Part shown: in pieces, positions 1 to 8,549 of the stretch
Layout: every line of letters starts with the position of its first letter
How positions within the stretch are numbered: position 1 is the first letter of the stretch
Assembly: GCF_001612685.1 (NCBI RefSeq)
Contig: NZ_BDAY01000110.1
Coordinates: 1-33,579 of the forward strand
Reading direction: 5' to 3'
Length of the DNA: 33,579 bases
Source of the DNA: Nocardia altamirensis NBRC 108246
GTDB lineage: Bacteria; Actinomycetota; Actinomycetes; Mycobacteriales; Mycobacteriaceae
The notes under the pieces: model-generated
Seen by the model: only the letters and a program-made list of their open reading frames with translations
What the model was told of the DNA's origin: nothing
Database searches by the model: none
Translations under genes and position numbers: made by a program

Positions 1-145
1 TTGGCGTGAGAGAACTGGTGCGTGTCGCGACACGCGTCGTAACCACTTCTCTCACGCCAATCAGGTTCAGCAACCATTTCTCTCACGCCAACGAGCCTCA
101 GCAACCACTTCTCTCACGCCAATGGCGGTCGGCAACCATTCAACT
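1..145. repeat. 31-bp tandem repeat array with an inverted copy and central palindrome
   Basis: A 21-nt core (consensus caaccacttctctcacgcca plus a final a) starts at 40, 71 and 102. A decayed fourth copy starts at 133, so the period is exactly 31 bp with 10-nt spacers. Positions 1-20 carry the same core in inverse orientation. Between the inverted copy and the first direct copy is a perfect 16-bp palindrome, GCGTGTCGCGACACGC (20-35), so 1-60 could fold into one long hairpin. The array lies just beyond the stop codon of the M50-like gene (158) and may extend past the left edge. A 31-bp period is close to three helical turns, which suits side-by-side protein binding; that function is inference. 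The spacers are far too short for CRISPR. Confidence 0.85.
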
Positions 146-157
146 GCTGTAGAGGGT

Positions 158-955
158 CTAGCGGCCCGTGGAACAGGTCGCGGCCGACACGTTCGGCAGG
201 CAAAGCTCCGAGATGTCGGAAATCAGCAGGCCCGCGCCGACGAGTAGCGACCCGACCGCGATCACGCCGAACACCCCGACCCACAGCAGACCTGGCAGGT
301 GCGTGAGCCGCGCGAGCTGGTCGGCGTCGGAGGCGACGTCCTGCTGGTGGCGGCTGCGCAGCTGCTTGGAACGGCCGCGCTGCAATTCGATCACCGGGCG
401 GGCGCCCGCGAGCAGCAGGAACCACGCGCCGAGATACGCGAAACCCGCCTGCAGCGTGTCGGTGCCGAACCAGGACACCGCGAACACAGTGGCGCCGACC
501 GCGAACACGGTCAGCATGCCGTAGACGTTGCGCGTCATGATCAGCACGGCGAGCAGCAACGCGATCGCGGTCCACAGCATCAGCGTGATCCGGCCTGCGC
601 CGAGCAACGCCGCGAAGCCGAGGCCGAGCAACGGCGGCCCCGGATAGCCCGCCATCGTGGTGAGGATCATCCCGAGGCCGTACGGTTTTCCGCTCGACAC
701 GGTGAGACCCGAAGTGTCCGAATGCAATCGGATGCTGTTGAGCTTGCGCCCGGTGAGCAGCGCGACCAGCGCGTGCCCGCCCTCGTGCGCGATGGTGACG
801 ATATTGCGGGTGAACCGCCACAGCGGCGTGTATCCGACCAGCACGAGCGCCACCACCGCGGCTCCGGCCACCAGCCACCACGGCGGCTGCGCTTGCGTTG
901 TCGTCAGGCGATCGGCGATGGAGGTGCCACGCTCGACCCATTCGGCTCTGTCCAC
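158..955 (-). CDS. M50-family (site-2-protease-like) membrane metallopeptidase homologue
   Basis: A 265-residue integral membrane protein. It carries HEGGH at residues 57-61, a variant of the HExxH zinc motif, at the end of a hydrophobic stretch (about 28-43). This is followed by a segment typical of M50B-like actinobacterial proteins (ALLTGRK, then SSGKPYGLG). Several further hydrophobic segments fill the rest. Known M50 members cut substrates within the membrane, but this short subfamily has no firmly assigned substrate. The start is GTG at 955, only 9 nt after the stop of the acyl-CoA ligase gene, so the two are probably co-transcribed. The glycine-rich motif keeps both histidines and the glutamate, so zinc binding is possible. 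Proteolytic activity is inferred. Confidence 0.8.
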   Translation of the reverse strand: MDRAEWVERGTSIADRLTTTQAQPPWWLVAGAAVVALVLVGYTPLWRFTRNIVTIAHEGGHALVALLTGRKLNSIRLHSDTSGLTVSSGKPYGLGMILTTMAGYPGPPLLGLGFAALLGAGRITLMLWTAIALLLAVLIMTRNVYGMLTVFAVGATVFAVSWFGTDTLQAGFAYLGAWFLLLAGARPVIELQRGRSKQLRSRHQQDVASDADQLARLTHLPGLLWVGVFGVIAVGSLLVGAGLLISDISELCLPNVSAATCSTGR

Positions 956-964
956 CGCCGCACC

Positions 965-2521
965 TTAACCGGCGTCGGACATCTCCGCTCGGAGCTGACG
1001 CTTGTAGATCTTTCCGGAATCGTCGCGGGGGAGTTCGGTCACGATGCGCAGCAGGCGCGGCACCTTGTAGGACGCGAGGTGCCCAGCGAGGCCGGCGCGG
1101 ATGCCGTCCTCGGTGAGGGTGGCGCCAGGACGCAGAACCACCTGGGCGGCAACGGCTTCGCCGAGATCGCCGGAATGCGGGACGCCGAACACCGCGACGT
1201 CCTCGACGCCGTCCAAGGTCATGATCGCGTTCTCGACCTCGGCGGGATAGATGTTCACGCCGCCGGAGATGATGATCTCGCTGGACCGCCCGGTGAGGTA
1301 GAGGAACCCGTCGGCGTCGAGGTAGCCGCGGTCGCCGACGCTGATGAATCCCGGTACCGGGCTGTCCTGTTGGGCTGCGCTGTTGAGGTAGCTGAACTTC
1401 GGCCAGTAGTCGGCGCCGCGCACGAAGACATTGCCGGTCTCGCCGGCCGGCAGCGGCGTGCCCGCGTCGTCGACGATCACCGCCGCCGATCCGTCCACCG
1501 GACGTCCGACGCTGCCGGGATGCGCCAGCCACTCCGATGCGGTGATCCAGGTGATGGTGCCGGCCTCGGTGCAGCCGTAGAACTCGACGAGCGCATCGCC
1601 GAACCAGTCGATGGCGGCGCGCTTCACCGCGGGCGGACACGGCGCGGACGAGTGGATGAGGTGCGTCAGGCTGGACACGTCGTAGCGCCCGCGCACCTCC
1701 TCGGGTAGCGAGAGCAGCCGCGACAACATGGTCGGCACCACCTTGGCCTGGGTGATCCTGCGCTCGTGCACGTGCTGCAGGAATCGTTCGGCGTCCCAGC
1801 GCGGCATGATCGTGATGTTGGTGCCGACCCGGAGGGCGAGCACGGCCACCGCGTTCGGGCTCGCGTGATACAGCGGCCCGGCCAGCACCGTCTGGCCGCC
1901 GGGCGTGAGCCCCATCCGCCGCGCGGTGCCGCCCGCGATCGATAGGAGCTGGTGCGGCGTAATGCGTTCACGCAGCACACCTCTCGGCCGTCCAGTGGTG
2001 CCTGAGGTGTAGATCAACCCCATCGAATCGGAGATCGCGCCCTCGACGTAGCCCAGCGGTTCGGTCTGCGTCGCGATCCACTGCTCGAGCGTGGCGTGCC
2101 GTCCGGTCGGCACCGCCAAGCCTGCGTCGAGCCTCGCCTCTGCCAAGGTTTCCGCGGGCATCCCGACCTCGAGGACCGCGATCTCGCGCTCGGCCGCGGC
2201 CAGCTCGACGGTCTCGATGAACTCGGTGTGCGCGATGACCAGCCTGGCGCCGCTGTCGGTGAGCACATGCGCCACCTCCGGCGCCCGCCAGCGCGTATTG
2301 ATCGGCACCGGATTCGCCCCGCATGCCGCGATCGCCAGCGACACCTCGAGAAACTCGATGTCATTGCGCAGCATCACCGCCACGCGATGCCCACGTCCCA
2401 CCCCGGCCGCGAACAGGGCCGCCGACAGCCGCCCCGCCCGCTGATGCGCCTCAGGATGCGTCCTTACCCGGCCCGCGCACGTAATGGTCGGCGCCGACAT
2501 GCCACCCGAAGCATCGTCCAT
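965..2521 (-). CDS. AMP-binding acyl-CoA ligase (FadD-like)
   Basis: An ANL-superfamily adenylating enzyme of 518 residues. It activates a carboxylic acid with ATP to an acyl-AMP and then transfers it to CoA. Visible core motifs are the P-loop-like YTSGTTGRPRG (about 171-181), FYGCTEAG, the hinge region GDRGYLDADGFLYLTGR with the following IIISGGVNIYPAEVE, and near the C-terminus PRDDSGKIYKRQL with the catalytic lysine. The start is taken as ATG at 2521 (MDDASGG). The frame is open to 2554, but that extension is not supported. The size and the absence of a carrier domain suit a free-standing fatty or aromatic acyl-CoA ligase. The substrate cannot be read from the sequence. It sits between the kinase gene and the M50-like gene on the same strand. 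Confidence 0.88.
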   Translation of the reverse strand: MDDASGGMSAPTITCAGRVRTHPEAHQRAGRLSAALFAAGVGRGHRVAVMLRNDIEFLEVSLAIAACGANPVPINTRWRAPEVAHVLTDSGARLVIAHTEFIETVELAAAEREIAVLEVGMPAETLAEARLDAGLAVPTGRHATLEQWIATQTEPLGYVEGAISDSMGLIYTSGTTGRPRGVLRERITPHQLLSIAGGTARRMGLTPGGQTVLAGPLYHASPNAVAVLALRVGTNITIMPRWDAERFLQHVHERRITQAKVVPTMLSRLLSLPEEVRGRYDVSSLTHLIHSSAPCPPAVKRAAIDWFGDALVEFYGCTEAGTITWITASEWLAHPGSVGRPVDGSAAVIVDDAGTPLPAGETGNVFVRGADYWPKFSYLNSAAQQDSPVPGFISVGDRGYLDADGFLYLTGRSSEIIISGGVNIYPAEVENAIMTLDGVEDVAVFGVPHSGDLGEAVAAQVVLRPGATLTEDGIRAGLAGHLASYKVPRLLRIVTELPRDDSGKIYKRQLRAEMSDAG

Positions 2522-2626
2522 GATCGCAGTCTGCCATGTGGCTGGAAAAGCCACCGTCAGGTGGTTGATGTATCAGGTCATCGGCGTATTCGACGCCAAG
2601 GTGTTCGGTCGCGGCACTCGATCAGG

Positions 2627-4282
2627 TCAGGACGTTCGGGTCAAGGTCCCGGTCATCTCGCCGATGATGCTGGGGGTGGTGTAGGTCAGGGTTCCGTCGG
2701 GTTGCAGTTCCAGATGCGTCGTCTGGCCCTCGTCGTTGCATCCGCCTGCGTTCTGTGTGAGGCGTGCGGTGAGGGTCAGCGTGGTCGCGGAGGCGTCGGT
2801 GAGGGTTTCTGCTCGCCCGCATGTCCGGCGCATTGTTTTGCCCGTGTTGGTCGAAGCGCCGACTTCCTCACCGACAGATCCGGCGTTGAGCGTCAACACG
2901 ATGTCGAAGGAAGCGAGCGCGTCTTTGGCGACGCCGCGCCACTCGCCGACGAAAGCGTCCGGCAGTTGGGCGGCGCTCTCGCTGGTCGACTCGCCGGGCG
3001 TTGTTGCCGATTTCTCTGAGTTGTCGGAGTTGCCTGCGATCAGCCGGGTGATCATGAAGGCTGAGATTGCGACGAGGACGCAGACGGCGACTGCCCCAGC
3101 GATCAAGAGGGTGCGGGGGCGCCGGGGTGGCGTGGGTGGAAGTGTGCTCGTTGGCTGGTGCGAAACAGCTTGCGGGACAACGGGCCGGGGCGGTGGTTGT
3201 CCGGGGTCGGGGTCGCCCTGCCACCAGGATCGCGGAGTCGCGTCGCCCTGGACGTGCTGCGGGTCCGCTGGCCTTGGCAGGCTCGGCGGGGTGAGGACTG
3301 TCGAGGGTTCCGGTGGGCGGGCGACCGTATCGGCGGTCCTGGCCGGATTGTGAAGGGGCGCACCGGGTGTCAGGGATGCAGGGCGATCGATGGGGCCGGA
3401 ATCGAGGTCGAGCAGGGCGACGGCGCGCCTGCTGACTTCTTCCAAGGCGGGACCGGGGAGCCAGCCGCCGCGGGCGGGAATGCCGAGGGCGGTGAGGTCG
3501 GCGATGAGGCGTTCCGGGGTGGGGCGGGCTGCGGGGTCTTTGTTCAGGCAGGCGGCGACGAGCGGACGCAGTTGCGCCGGAACGCCGTCGAGGTCGGGTT
3601 CCTCGTAGACCACCCGCCAGAGCATCGAGACCATTTCGGCGACGCCGAAGGGGCCGTGGCCGGTCGCGGCGAAGCAGAGGACCCCGCCGAGGGCGAAGAC
3701 GTCGGCGCCAGGGCCGACGGGATTGCCGGTCACCTGTTCGGGGCACATGAATCCCGGTGAGCCGATGACCTTTCCGGTGGTGGTGAGCCTGCTGTCCTCG
3801 ACAGCGCGGGCGATGCCGAAGTCGATCACCTTGGGACCATCGAGGGCGAGCAGCACGTTGGAGGGTTTCAAATCGCGGTGCACCAGACCTGCGGCGTGCA
3901 CGGCGACCAACGCCTCGGCCAGCCCGTGCGCGAGCACCAGCAGCGAGTTCTCGGTGAACGGCCCGTACTCTTCGACCGCCTCGGCCAGGGAGAACCCAGC
4001 CACGTACCCGGTCGCCAGCCATGGCGGATTCGCATCGACGTCGGCATCGAGCACCGGCGCGGTGAACTGCCCGCCGACCCGCTGCGCCGCCGAGACTTCG
4101 CGCCGGAACCTGGCTCGGAATTCGGTGTCGTCGAGGAAGTCGGGCCGGATCACCTTGACCGCGACGGTCCGTCCACCGGCGTTGCGTCCTAGGTACACCC
4201 GCCCCATGCCGCCGGAACCGAGCAGGCCGAGTAGCCGATAGTCGCCGATCCAACTGGGATCGTCCGCGCCGAGCGGTCGCAT
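2627..4282 (-). CDS. Receptor-type Ser/Thr protein kinase (PknB/PknD-like)
   Basis: A 551-residue Hanks-type kinase. The kinase domain occupies about residues 14-270. It has glycine loop GSGGMGRVY (22-30), ATP lysine K43, catalytic HRDLKPSN (135-142), DFG (154-156) and an APE-like CPE at about 180-182. All catalytic residues are present, so it should be active. A proline-rich juxtamembrane linker (about 300-390) leads to one transmembrane helix (about 391-413). The extracellular part (about 440-551) is a beta-rich domain with C488 and C515 likely paired; it lacks PASTA repeats and NHL propellers. The ligand is unknown. It lies 67 bp downstream of the BASS transporter gene and 105 bp upstream of the ligase gene, all on the minus strand. 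Confidence 0.92.
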   Translation of the reverse strand: MRPLGADDPSWIGDYRLLGLLGSGGMGRVYLGRNAGGRTVAVKVIRPDFLDDTEFRARFRREVSAAQRVGGQFTAPVLDADVDANPPWLATGYVAGFSLAEAVEEYGPFTENSLLVLAHGLAEALVAVHAAGLVHRDLKPSNVLLALDGPKVIDFGIARAVEDSRLTTTGKVIGSPGFMCPEQVTGNPVGPGADVFALGGVLCFAATGHGPFGVAEMVSMLWRVVYEEPDLDGVPAQLRPLVAACLNKDPAARPTPERLIADLTALGIPARGGWLPGPALEEVSRRAVALLDLDSGPIDRPASLTPGAPLHNPARTADTVARPPEPSTVLTPPSLPRPADPQHVQGDATPRSWWQGDPDPGQPPPRPVVPQAVSHQPTSTLPPTPPRRPRTLLIAGAVAVCVLVAISAFMITRLIAGNSDNSEKSATTPGESTSESAAQLPDAFVGEWRGVAKDALASFDIVLTLNAGSVGEEVGASTNTGKTMRRTCGRAETLTDASATTLTLTARLTQNAGGCNDEGQTTHLELQPDGTLTYTTPSIIGEMTGTLTRTS

Positions 4283-4349
4283 TGCGCTGTTGCTTCCCTT
4301 CGAAAGTCGAACATCGAAAGGCTACCTATCGCGCGACCCTGTGTCTGTC

Positions 4350-5231
4350 TCAGGCGGATACCGATACCGGACGTTCCTGCCGGACGTACCGCGCGAGCAG
4401 ATACGCGGCGATCGCGGCGGGGATGTTCATGAGTACCCCGTATACCGCGCCAGGCACTGCCATCGCGTCGCTGTGCAGCACCGATCCCGCGACGGCGATG
4501 GCGATCGCACCGTTGTGGATGCCGATCTCCATGGCCGAGGCGATCGCCTGATCGGCGTCGACGCCGAACAGCCGTGGCAAGAAATAGCCGACCGCCAGGC
4601 TGATCACCGCGAACAGCAGGCTGAGCGAGGCGAGCTTGCCGATGTTCTCGGTGAGCGTCTCGAAGTTCTTCGCCACCGCGGCGAGCACCACCAGCGCCAG
4701 CACCACGATCGAGAGGATCTTGACGTTGCCGCGCATCCGTTCGGACCACCCGGTGAACCGGTGGTGCACCCACATGCCGATCGCGACCGGAATGAGCACG
4801 ATCGCGAACACCTGCGCGAACTTGTCCGGCCGCAGTCCGAACGATCCGTCGCCGTCCATGAACTGGTTGAACGCCAGCGCGACGAGCAGCGGCATGGTGA
4901 ACACGGCGAGCACCGAATTGATGGCGGTGAGGCTGATGTTGAGCGCCACGTTGCCGCCCGCGATGTGGCTGAACAGGTTGGCCGACGGCCCACCGGGCGA
5001 CGCGGCGAGCAGCACCATGCCGACGGCGAGCGCCCCGCTCAGCTGGAACAGGTAGATCAGCCCGAAGCAGACCGCGGGCAGCAGCACCATCTGGCACACC
5101 AGTGCGATCACCGCCGCCTTCGGGTACCGCAGCACCCTGGCGAAATCGTCGACGGTCAAGGTCAATCCGAGCCCGAACATCACCAGGGCCAGGGCGAGCG
5201 GCAGGAACACCGCGAAAATCGTTGAACCCAT
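4350..5231 (-). CDS. BASS-family (bile acid:sodium symporter-like) transporter
   Basis: A 293-residue polytopic membrane protein of the SBF/BASS family, which couples sodium to uptake of organic anions such as bile acids, pyruvate or pantoate. Family signatures are ASPGGPSANLF (77-87) and MEIGIHN (234-240), the two crossover regions that form the sodium and substrate sites. Hydrophobicity suggests nine or ten helices and an N-terminus starting directly in the first helix. The start is ATG 5231 with a good ribosome site (gaggag, 7 nt upstream). The length is normal for the family. The substrate cannot be inferred. It may share a transcript with the kinase gene downstream (67-bp gap), but no functional link is evident. 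Confidence 0.9.
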   Translation of the reverse strand: MGSTIFAVFLPLALALVMFGLGLTLTVDDFARVLRYPKAAVIALVCQMVLLPAVCFGLIYLFQLSGALAVGMVLLAASPGGPSANLFSHIAGGNVALNISLTAINSVLAVFTMPLLVALAFNQFMDGDGSFGLRPDKFAQVFAIVLIPVAIGMWVHHRFTGWSERMRGNVKILSIVVLALVVLAAVAKNFETLTENIGKLASLSLLFAVISLAVGYFLPRLFGVDADQAIASAMEIGIHNGAIAIAVAGSVLHSDAMAVPGAVYGVLMNIPAAIAAYLLARYVRQERPVSVSA

Positions 5232-5359
5232 TCGGATCTCCTCTCAGCCGAACGGCCGGCCCGCACGCGGCCGACACCGAGTGTCGACGTTATCGATCGA
5301 CGGCGTCCGAGACCAGTGGGGTTGCCGAGGTTTGATCGGGTCTTAAGGTTGCCGTCGCC

Positions 5360-6409
5360 TCAGCGGACGACCACGGTGCCGTCGGCGGCCGATCGGCGCG
5401 CGGCCTCGAGCAGGCGCAGGGTCTCCAGGGCATCGTGCGGGTCGACCGGGACCTTGCCGCCGTCGAGCAGTGCCGCGGCCAGCGCCGTATAGAAGGCGGG
5501 GTAGTCGCCGGCGATGGTCGGCACCGGTTCGACGGCAGGCTCGGCGCCGAAGGTGCCCCAGTGCTCGGATTCGACGGTGCCCCAAGGTATTCCGTCGTCG
5601 GGGCGGCGGCCGTCACGCAATGCGGCCTCCTGTGGGTCGAGGCCGTACACAGTGTAGCCCGCCTGCGAGCCGAGTACCCGGAAGCGCGGACCTAGTTGGG
5701 GCGCAACGGCACTCATCCAGAGGTGGGACCGGACGCCGGAGGCGTGGGTGAGCGCGACGAAGGCGTCGTCGTCGGTCTTGATGTCCGCGCGTCGCCGATC
5801 CAGTTCGCAATAGACGGAAGTCACCGGGCCGAACAGCGTGAGCGCCTGATCGATGAGATGACTGCCGAGGTCGAACAGCAGGCCCGCGCCGTCGGCCGCG
5901 TCGCCCATCTCGCGCCACCCGCCCTTCGGCACCGGGCGCCAGCGTTCGAACCGGGACTCGAAGCGGCGCACCTGCCCGAGGCGGCCCGCGTCGGCGAGTG
6001 CGCGCAGGGTCAGGAAGTCGCCGTCCCAGCGGCGGTTCTGGAAGACGGTCAGTGCGAGCCCGGTGTGCTCGGCGTGGTCGATCAGCTGCTCGGCTTCGGC
6101 GACCGAGATCGCGAACGGCTTGTCGACCACCACGGGGAGACCCGCGTCCAGCGCCTGCCTCGCCAGTGGTGCGTGCGTGCGATTGGGGGTCGCGACGACA
6201 ACGAGGTCGAGTCCGGCGGGGTCGGCGAACAGTTCGTCGGCGGTGGCGACGACGCGCACGCCGGGGTGTTCGCGCTCGGCCTGCGCCGCCCGCTCGGCGG
6301 ACGAGGTGACCACCGCCGCGACCCGCATCCGTGGGTTTGCGGCGATCAACGGTGCGTGGAAGACCGAGCCGGCCAGCCCATATCCGACAATTGCGACCTC
6401 GAGGACCAT
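5360..6409 (-). CDS. Gfo/Idh/MocA-family NAD(P)-dependent oxidoreductase
   Basis: A 349-residue sugar or cyclitol dehydrogenase-type oxidoreductase. The N-terminal Rossmann fold has GYGLAGSVFH (9-18). The family signature (usually EKP) appears as DKP with the conserved lysine K97. The C-terminal half carries GGLLFDLGSHLIDQ-like sequence (GAGLLFDLGSHLID), typical of the substrate domain. Close families oxidise scyllo-inositol or other polyols, but the precise substrate is unknown. ATG at 6409 is followed upstream by the A/T-rich gene-free stretch, so this gene probably has its own promoter there. It is divergent from the polyol dehydrogenase operon; a shared theme of polyol metabolism is possible but inferred. 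Confidence 0.9.
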   Translation of the reverse strand: MVLEVAIVGYGLAGSVFHAPLIAANPRMRVAAVVTSSAERAAQAEREHPGVRVVATADELFADPAGLDLVVVATPNRTHAPLARQALDAGLPVVVDKPFAISVAEAEQLIDHAEHTGLALTVFQNRRWDGDFLTLRALADAGRLGQVRRFESRFERWRPVPKGGWREMGDAADGAGLLFDLGSHLIDQALTLFGPVTSVYCELDRRRADIKTDDDAFVALTHASGVRSHLWMSAVAPQLGPRFRVLGSQAGYTVYGLDPQEAALRDGRRPDDGIPWGTVESEHWGTFGAEPAVEPVPTIAGDYPAFYTALAAALLDGGKVPVDPHDALETLRLLEAARRSAADGTVVVR

Positions 6410-6992
6410 GCCTCGACGCTAGCGGATCTGGTCGAGTGCACGGTCCGCGAGCCGCTCGGCAGGCACGATGCCAACCGGAACGCACAGCTCGCCGGTGGCA
6501 ACAGTGAGGCAAACTTAGGCTGGCTAACTATGTGTCGCCGCGTGGCCCTCGTGATGTGATCGTGTTGTGTTGCCCGGCTCACGCGGAATGATCGCTGCCG
6601 CTGCGCTTCTCGTCGCCCACACGGCCTGCTGGACGCGTTATTGCCGCCTATTTCCCTCGAATAATTCGGCAATTAGCCAGCAAATCTTAAACTAAACTTA
6701 AAGGTGCCTCGTATCGGACAAAGCGGAATTGTGGCACGTGACAGAAGTCACCGAAATGTATTCTGTGGGCGAGCTCGGCCGAAATTTGCTGGCGATTAAT
6801 CCGTGCTGAAGTGGGGCTTTACGGAATATTTGCAAGACGACAAGTGACCTGGAGTTACGTGCCTTCAGTTGCTTCTGACGAGCGTATTTGTCGAAATATA
6901 GCCAGATCCGACCTACGGTAGTGAAACAGCGCTTAGTCAATGCTGATATGGCGTTCTATATCGATCTCTCGCATACCCAACGGAGGCCGCAC
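6410..6992. other. A/T-rich divergent intergenic region
   Basis: About 580 bp separate the divergent oxidoreductase and polyol dehydrogenase genes. The stretch 6640-6990 is visibly poorer in G/C than anything else in the window, with runs such as aaatcttaaactaaactta (6683-6701). It contains small inverted repeats: CGAATAATTCG at about 6658, GTGACagaaGTCAC (6738-6751) and gatat/atatc arms at about 6944-6961. The short open frames here look non-coding by codon use. Two divergent promoters must lie here. A small RNA or a horizontally acquired remnant is possible, but I see no decisive signal for either. Confidence 0.6.
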
Positions 6993-8549
6993 ATGCGTGT
7001 GCCGCTGATTACGGCGAAGAAATCCAGATCCGAAATGACGCACCGGATGCCCGGCGAGGTGGTGCCTCGACTGTCCACGGACATGCTCACCAGACTGCCC
7101 GCCTCGGTCGCTCGCCCACGGTTCGCCCCGCGGAGCCTGACCACCGGAATCCTGCACCTCGGGTGCGGCTCGTTCCACCGGGCGCACCAGGCACTGGCCA
7201 CCCAGCATGCGATGAACGAGACCGGCGATCAGCGCTGGGGCATCGCCGCCGTCGCGATGAACCGGCCGACGATCGTCGACGCGCTGCGTGCGCAGGACAA
7301 CCTGTACACCACGTTGCTGCACGAAGACGGGCAGGCGCGGGTGGAGGTGGTCGGTTCGATCACCGAGACCGTGCACGCGCCGTCGGACCTGATCGGCGTG
7401 CCGAGCCGGATCGCCGATCCGCGGGTCAAGATCGTCACGCTGACCGTCACGGCCAGCGGCTACTGCGTCTCGCCGGTTACCGGACGGCTGGAAGTGGACT
7501 GCCCAGGCGTCCGTCACGACATCCAGCACCCCACCCGGCCGATCACCCCGATCGGCATGCTCGCCCAGGGCCTCGAGCTGGTCCGGCGGCGGGGCAGCAC
7601 CCCGCCGGTGGTCATCAGCTGCGACAACCTCTGTGCGAACGGCAGCACGCTGCGTCGTGCCGTCATCGATTTCGCGCTGCTGCGCGACGATCACCTCGCC
7701 GAGTGGATCGCGCGCAACGTGCAGTTCCCGAACAGCGTGGTCGACCGCATCGTGCAGCCGACCGCGCCCACCGATGCCGCGGTGGCCCGCAACTGGCTCG
7801 GCGGCGTCGAGGACCTCGCACCGGTGTCGGCCGAGCCGTTCATGACCTGGACCATCGAGGATTTCGATGGCGAACGGCCGCAGTGGGAGCTCGGCGGCGC
7901 CCAATTCGTCGCCAACGTCAAGGATTACGAGCTGGCCAAGCTGCGACTGCTCAACGGCACGCACATGCTGCTCGCCTACCTGGGCGGCGTCGCAGGCTTC
8001 AGCACCATCGCCGGTGCCACCGCCAATCCGGCGCTCGCCGCGCTGGCCAGGCAGTTCATGCTGGACGAGCAGGGGCCGACGCTGGCACTCCCGACGCCAG
8101 AATTGCACAGGACCGTCGACGATTTGATGCGACGCTTCCGCAATCCCGCGATCGCACAGGACATGACGCGGGTCGGGCGCAACGGGTCCGACAAGATGAT
8201 TCCGCGGGTGGTCGACGCCCTGCGCGACAACATCGAGGCAGGCAGGCCGACGCCGGGCGCGACCATGCTGATCGCGGCGTGGATCCAGTGGTTCACCGCG
8301 AGCCACGCCCCCGGCGCGGTGATGGAGCTCATCGATCCGCGCGAGGAGTCGCTGACCGCGCTGGTCGACCCCGATCCGCATCGCTGTGCGCAGGCGTTCT
8401 TGCAGCGAGAGGATATTTTCGGCACGCTGCCTCAACGGGAGTGCGTGCAGCGCGAGGTCGGCGACGCCCTCGCCGAGCTGAATCGGGATGGTGTCGAGGC
8501 CGCGATCCGGCGCCGGTTGGCGTCGAACGGGGAAGGGAGCAACACATGA
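6993..8549 (+). CDS. Long-chain polyol (mannitol-type) dehydrogenase
   Basis: A 518-residue member of the polyol-specific long-chain dehydrogenase family, which interconverts sugar alcohols and ketoses with NAD(H), for example mannitol and fructose or arabinitol and xylulose. The N-terminal Rossmann segment has GILHLGCGSFHRAHQ. The catalytic pattern K-x4-N-x2-H is intact as K316, N321, H324 within KLRLLNGTHMLL. The start is ATG 6993, chosen because GGAGG at 6982-6986 sits 6 nt upstream; the open frame begins at 6888 but has no such site. The stop overlaps the next gene by ATGA, so the two are translationally coupled. Substrate identity (mannitol versus other hexitols or pentitols) cannot be decided here. 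Confidence 0.92.
   Translation: MRVPLITAKKSRSEMTHRMPGEVVPRLSTDMLTRLPASVARPRFAPRSLTTGILHLGCGSFHRAHQALATQHAMNETGDQRWGIAAVAMNRPTIVDALRAQDNLYTTLLHEDGQARVEVVGSITETVHAPSDLIGVPSRIADPRVKIVTLTVTASGYCVSPVTGRLEVDCPGVRHDIQHPTRPITPIGMLAQGLELVRRRGSTPPVVISCDNLCANGSTLRRAVIDFALLRDDHLAEWIARNVQFPNSVVDRIVQPTAPTDAAVARNWLGGVEDLAPVSAEPFMTWTIEDFDGERPQWELGGAQFVANVKDYELAKLRLLNGTHMLLAYLGGVAGFSTIAGATANPALAALARQFMLDEQGPTLALPTPELHRTVDDLMRRFRNPAIAQDMTRVGRNGSDKMIPRVVDALRDNIEAGRPTPGATMLIAAWIQWFTASHAPGAVMELIDPREESLTALVDPDPHRCAQAFLQREDIFGTLPQRECVQREVGDALAELNRDGVEAAIRRRLASNGEGSNT

Noticed and set aside
1..145. CRISPR array
   Set aside because: The spacers are only 10 nt and an inverted copy is present; no cas genes are nearby.
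6515..6527. ttaggctggctaa as a second IdeR box
   Set aside because: It looks iron-box-like but in either register only about half of the 19 consensus positions match, unlike the site at 24918.
6698..6940. 80-codon minus-strand frame in the A/T-rich region
   Set aside because: No ribosome site, no G/C bias at third positions and no recognisable domain.
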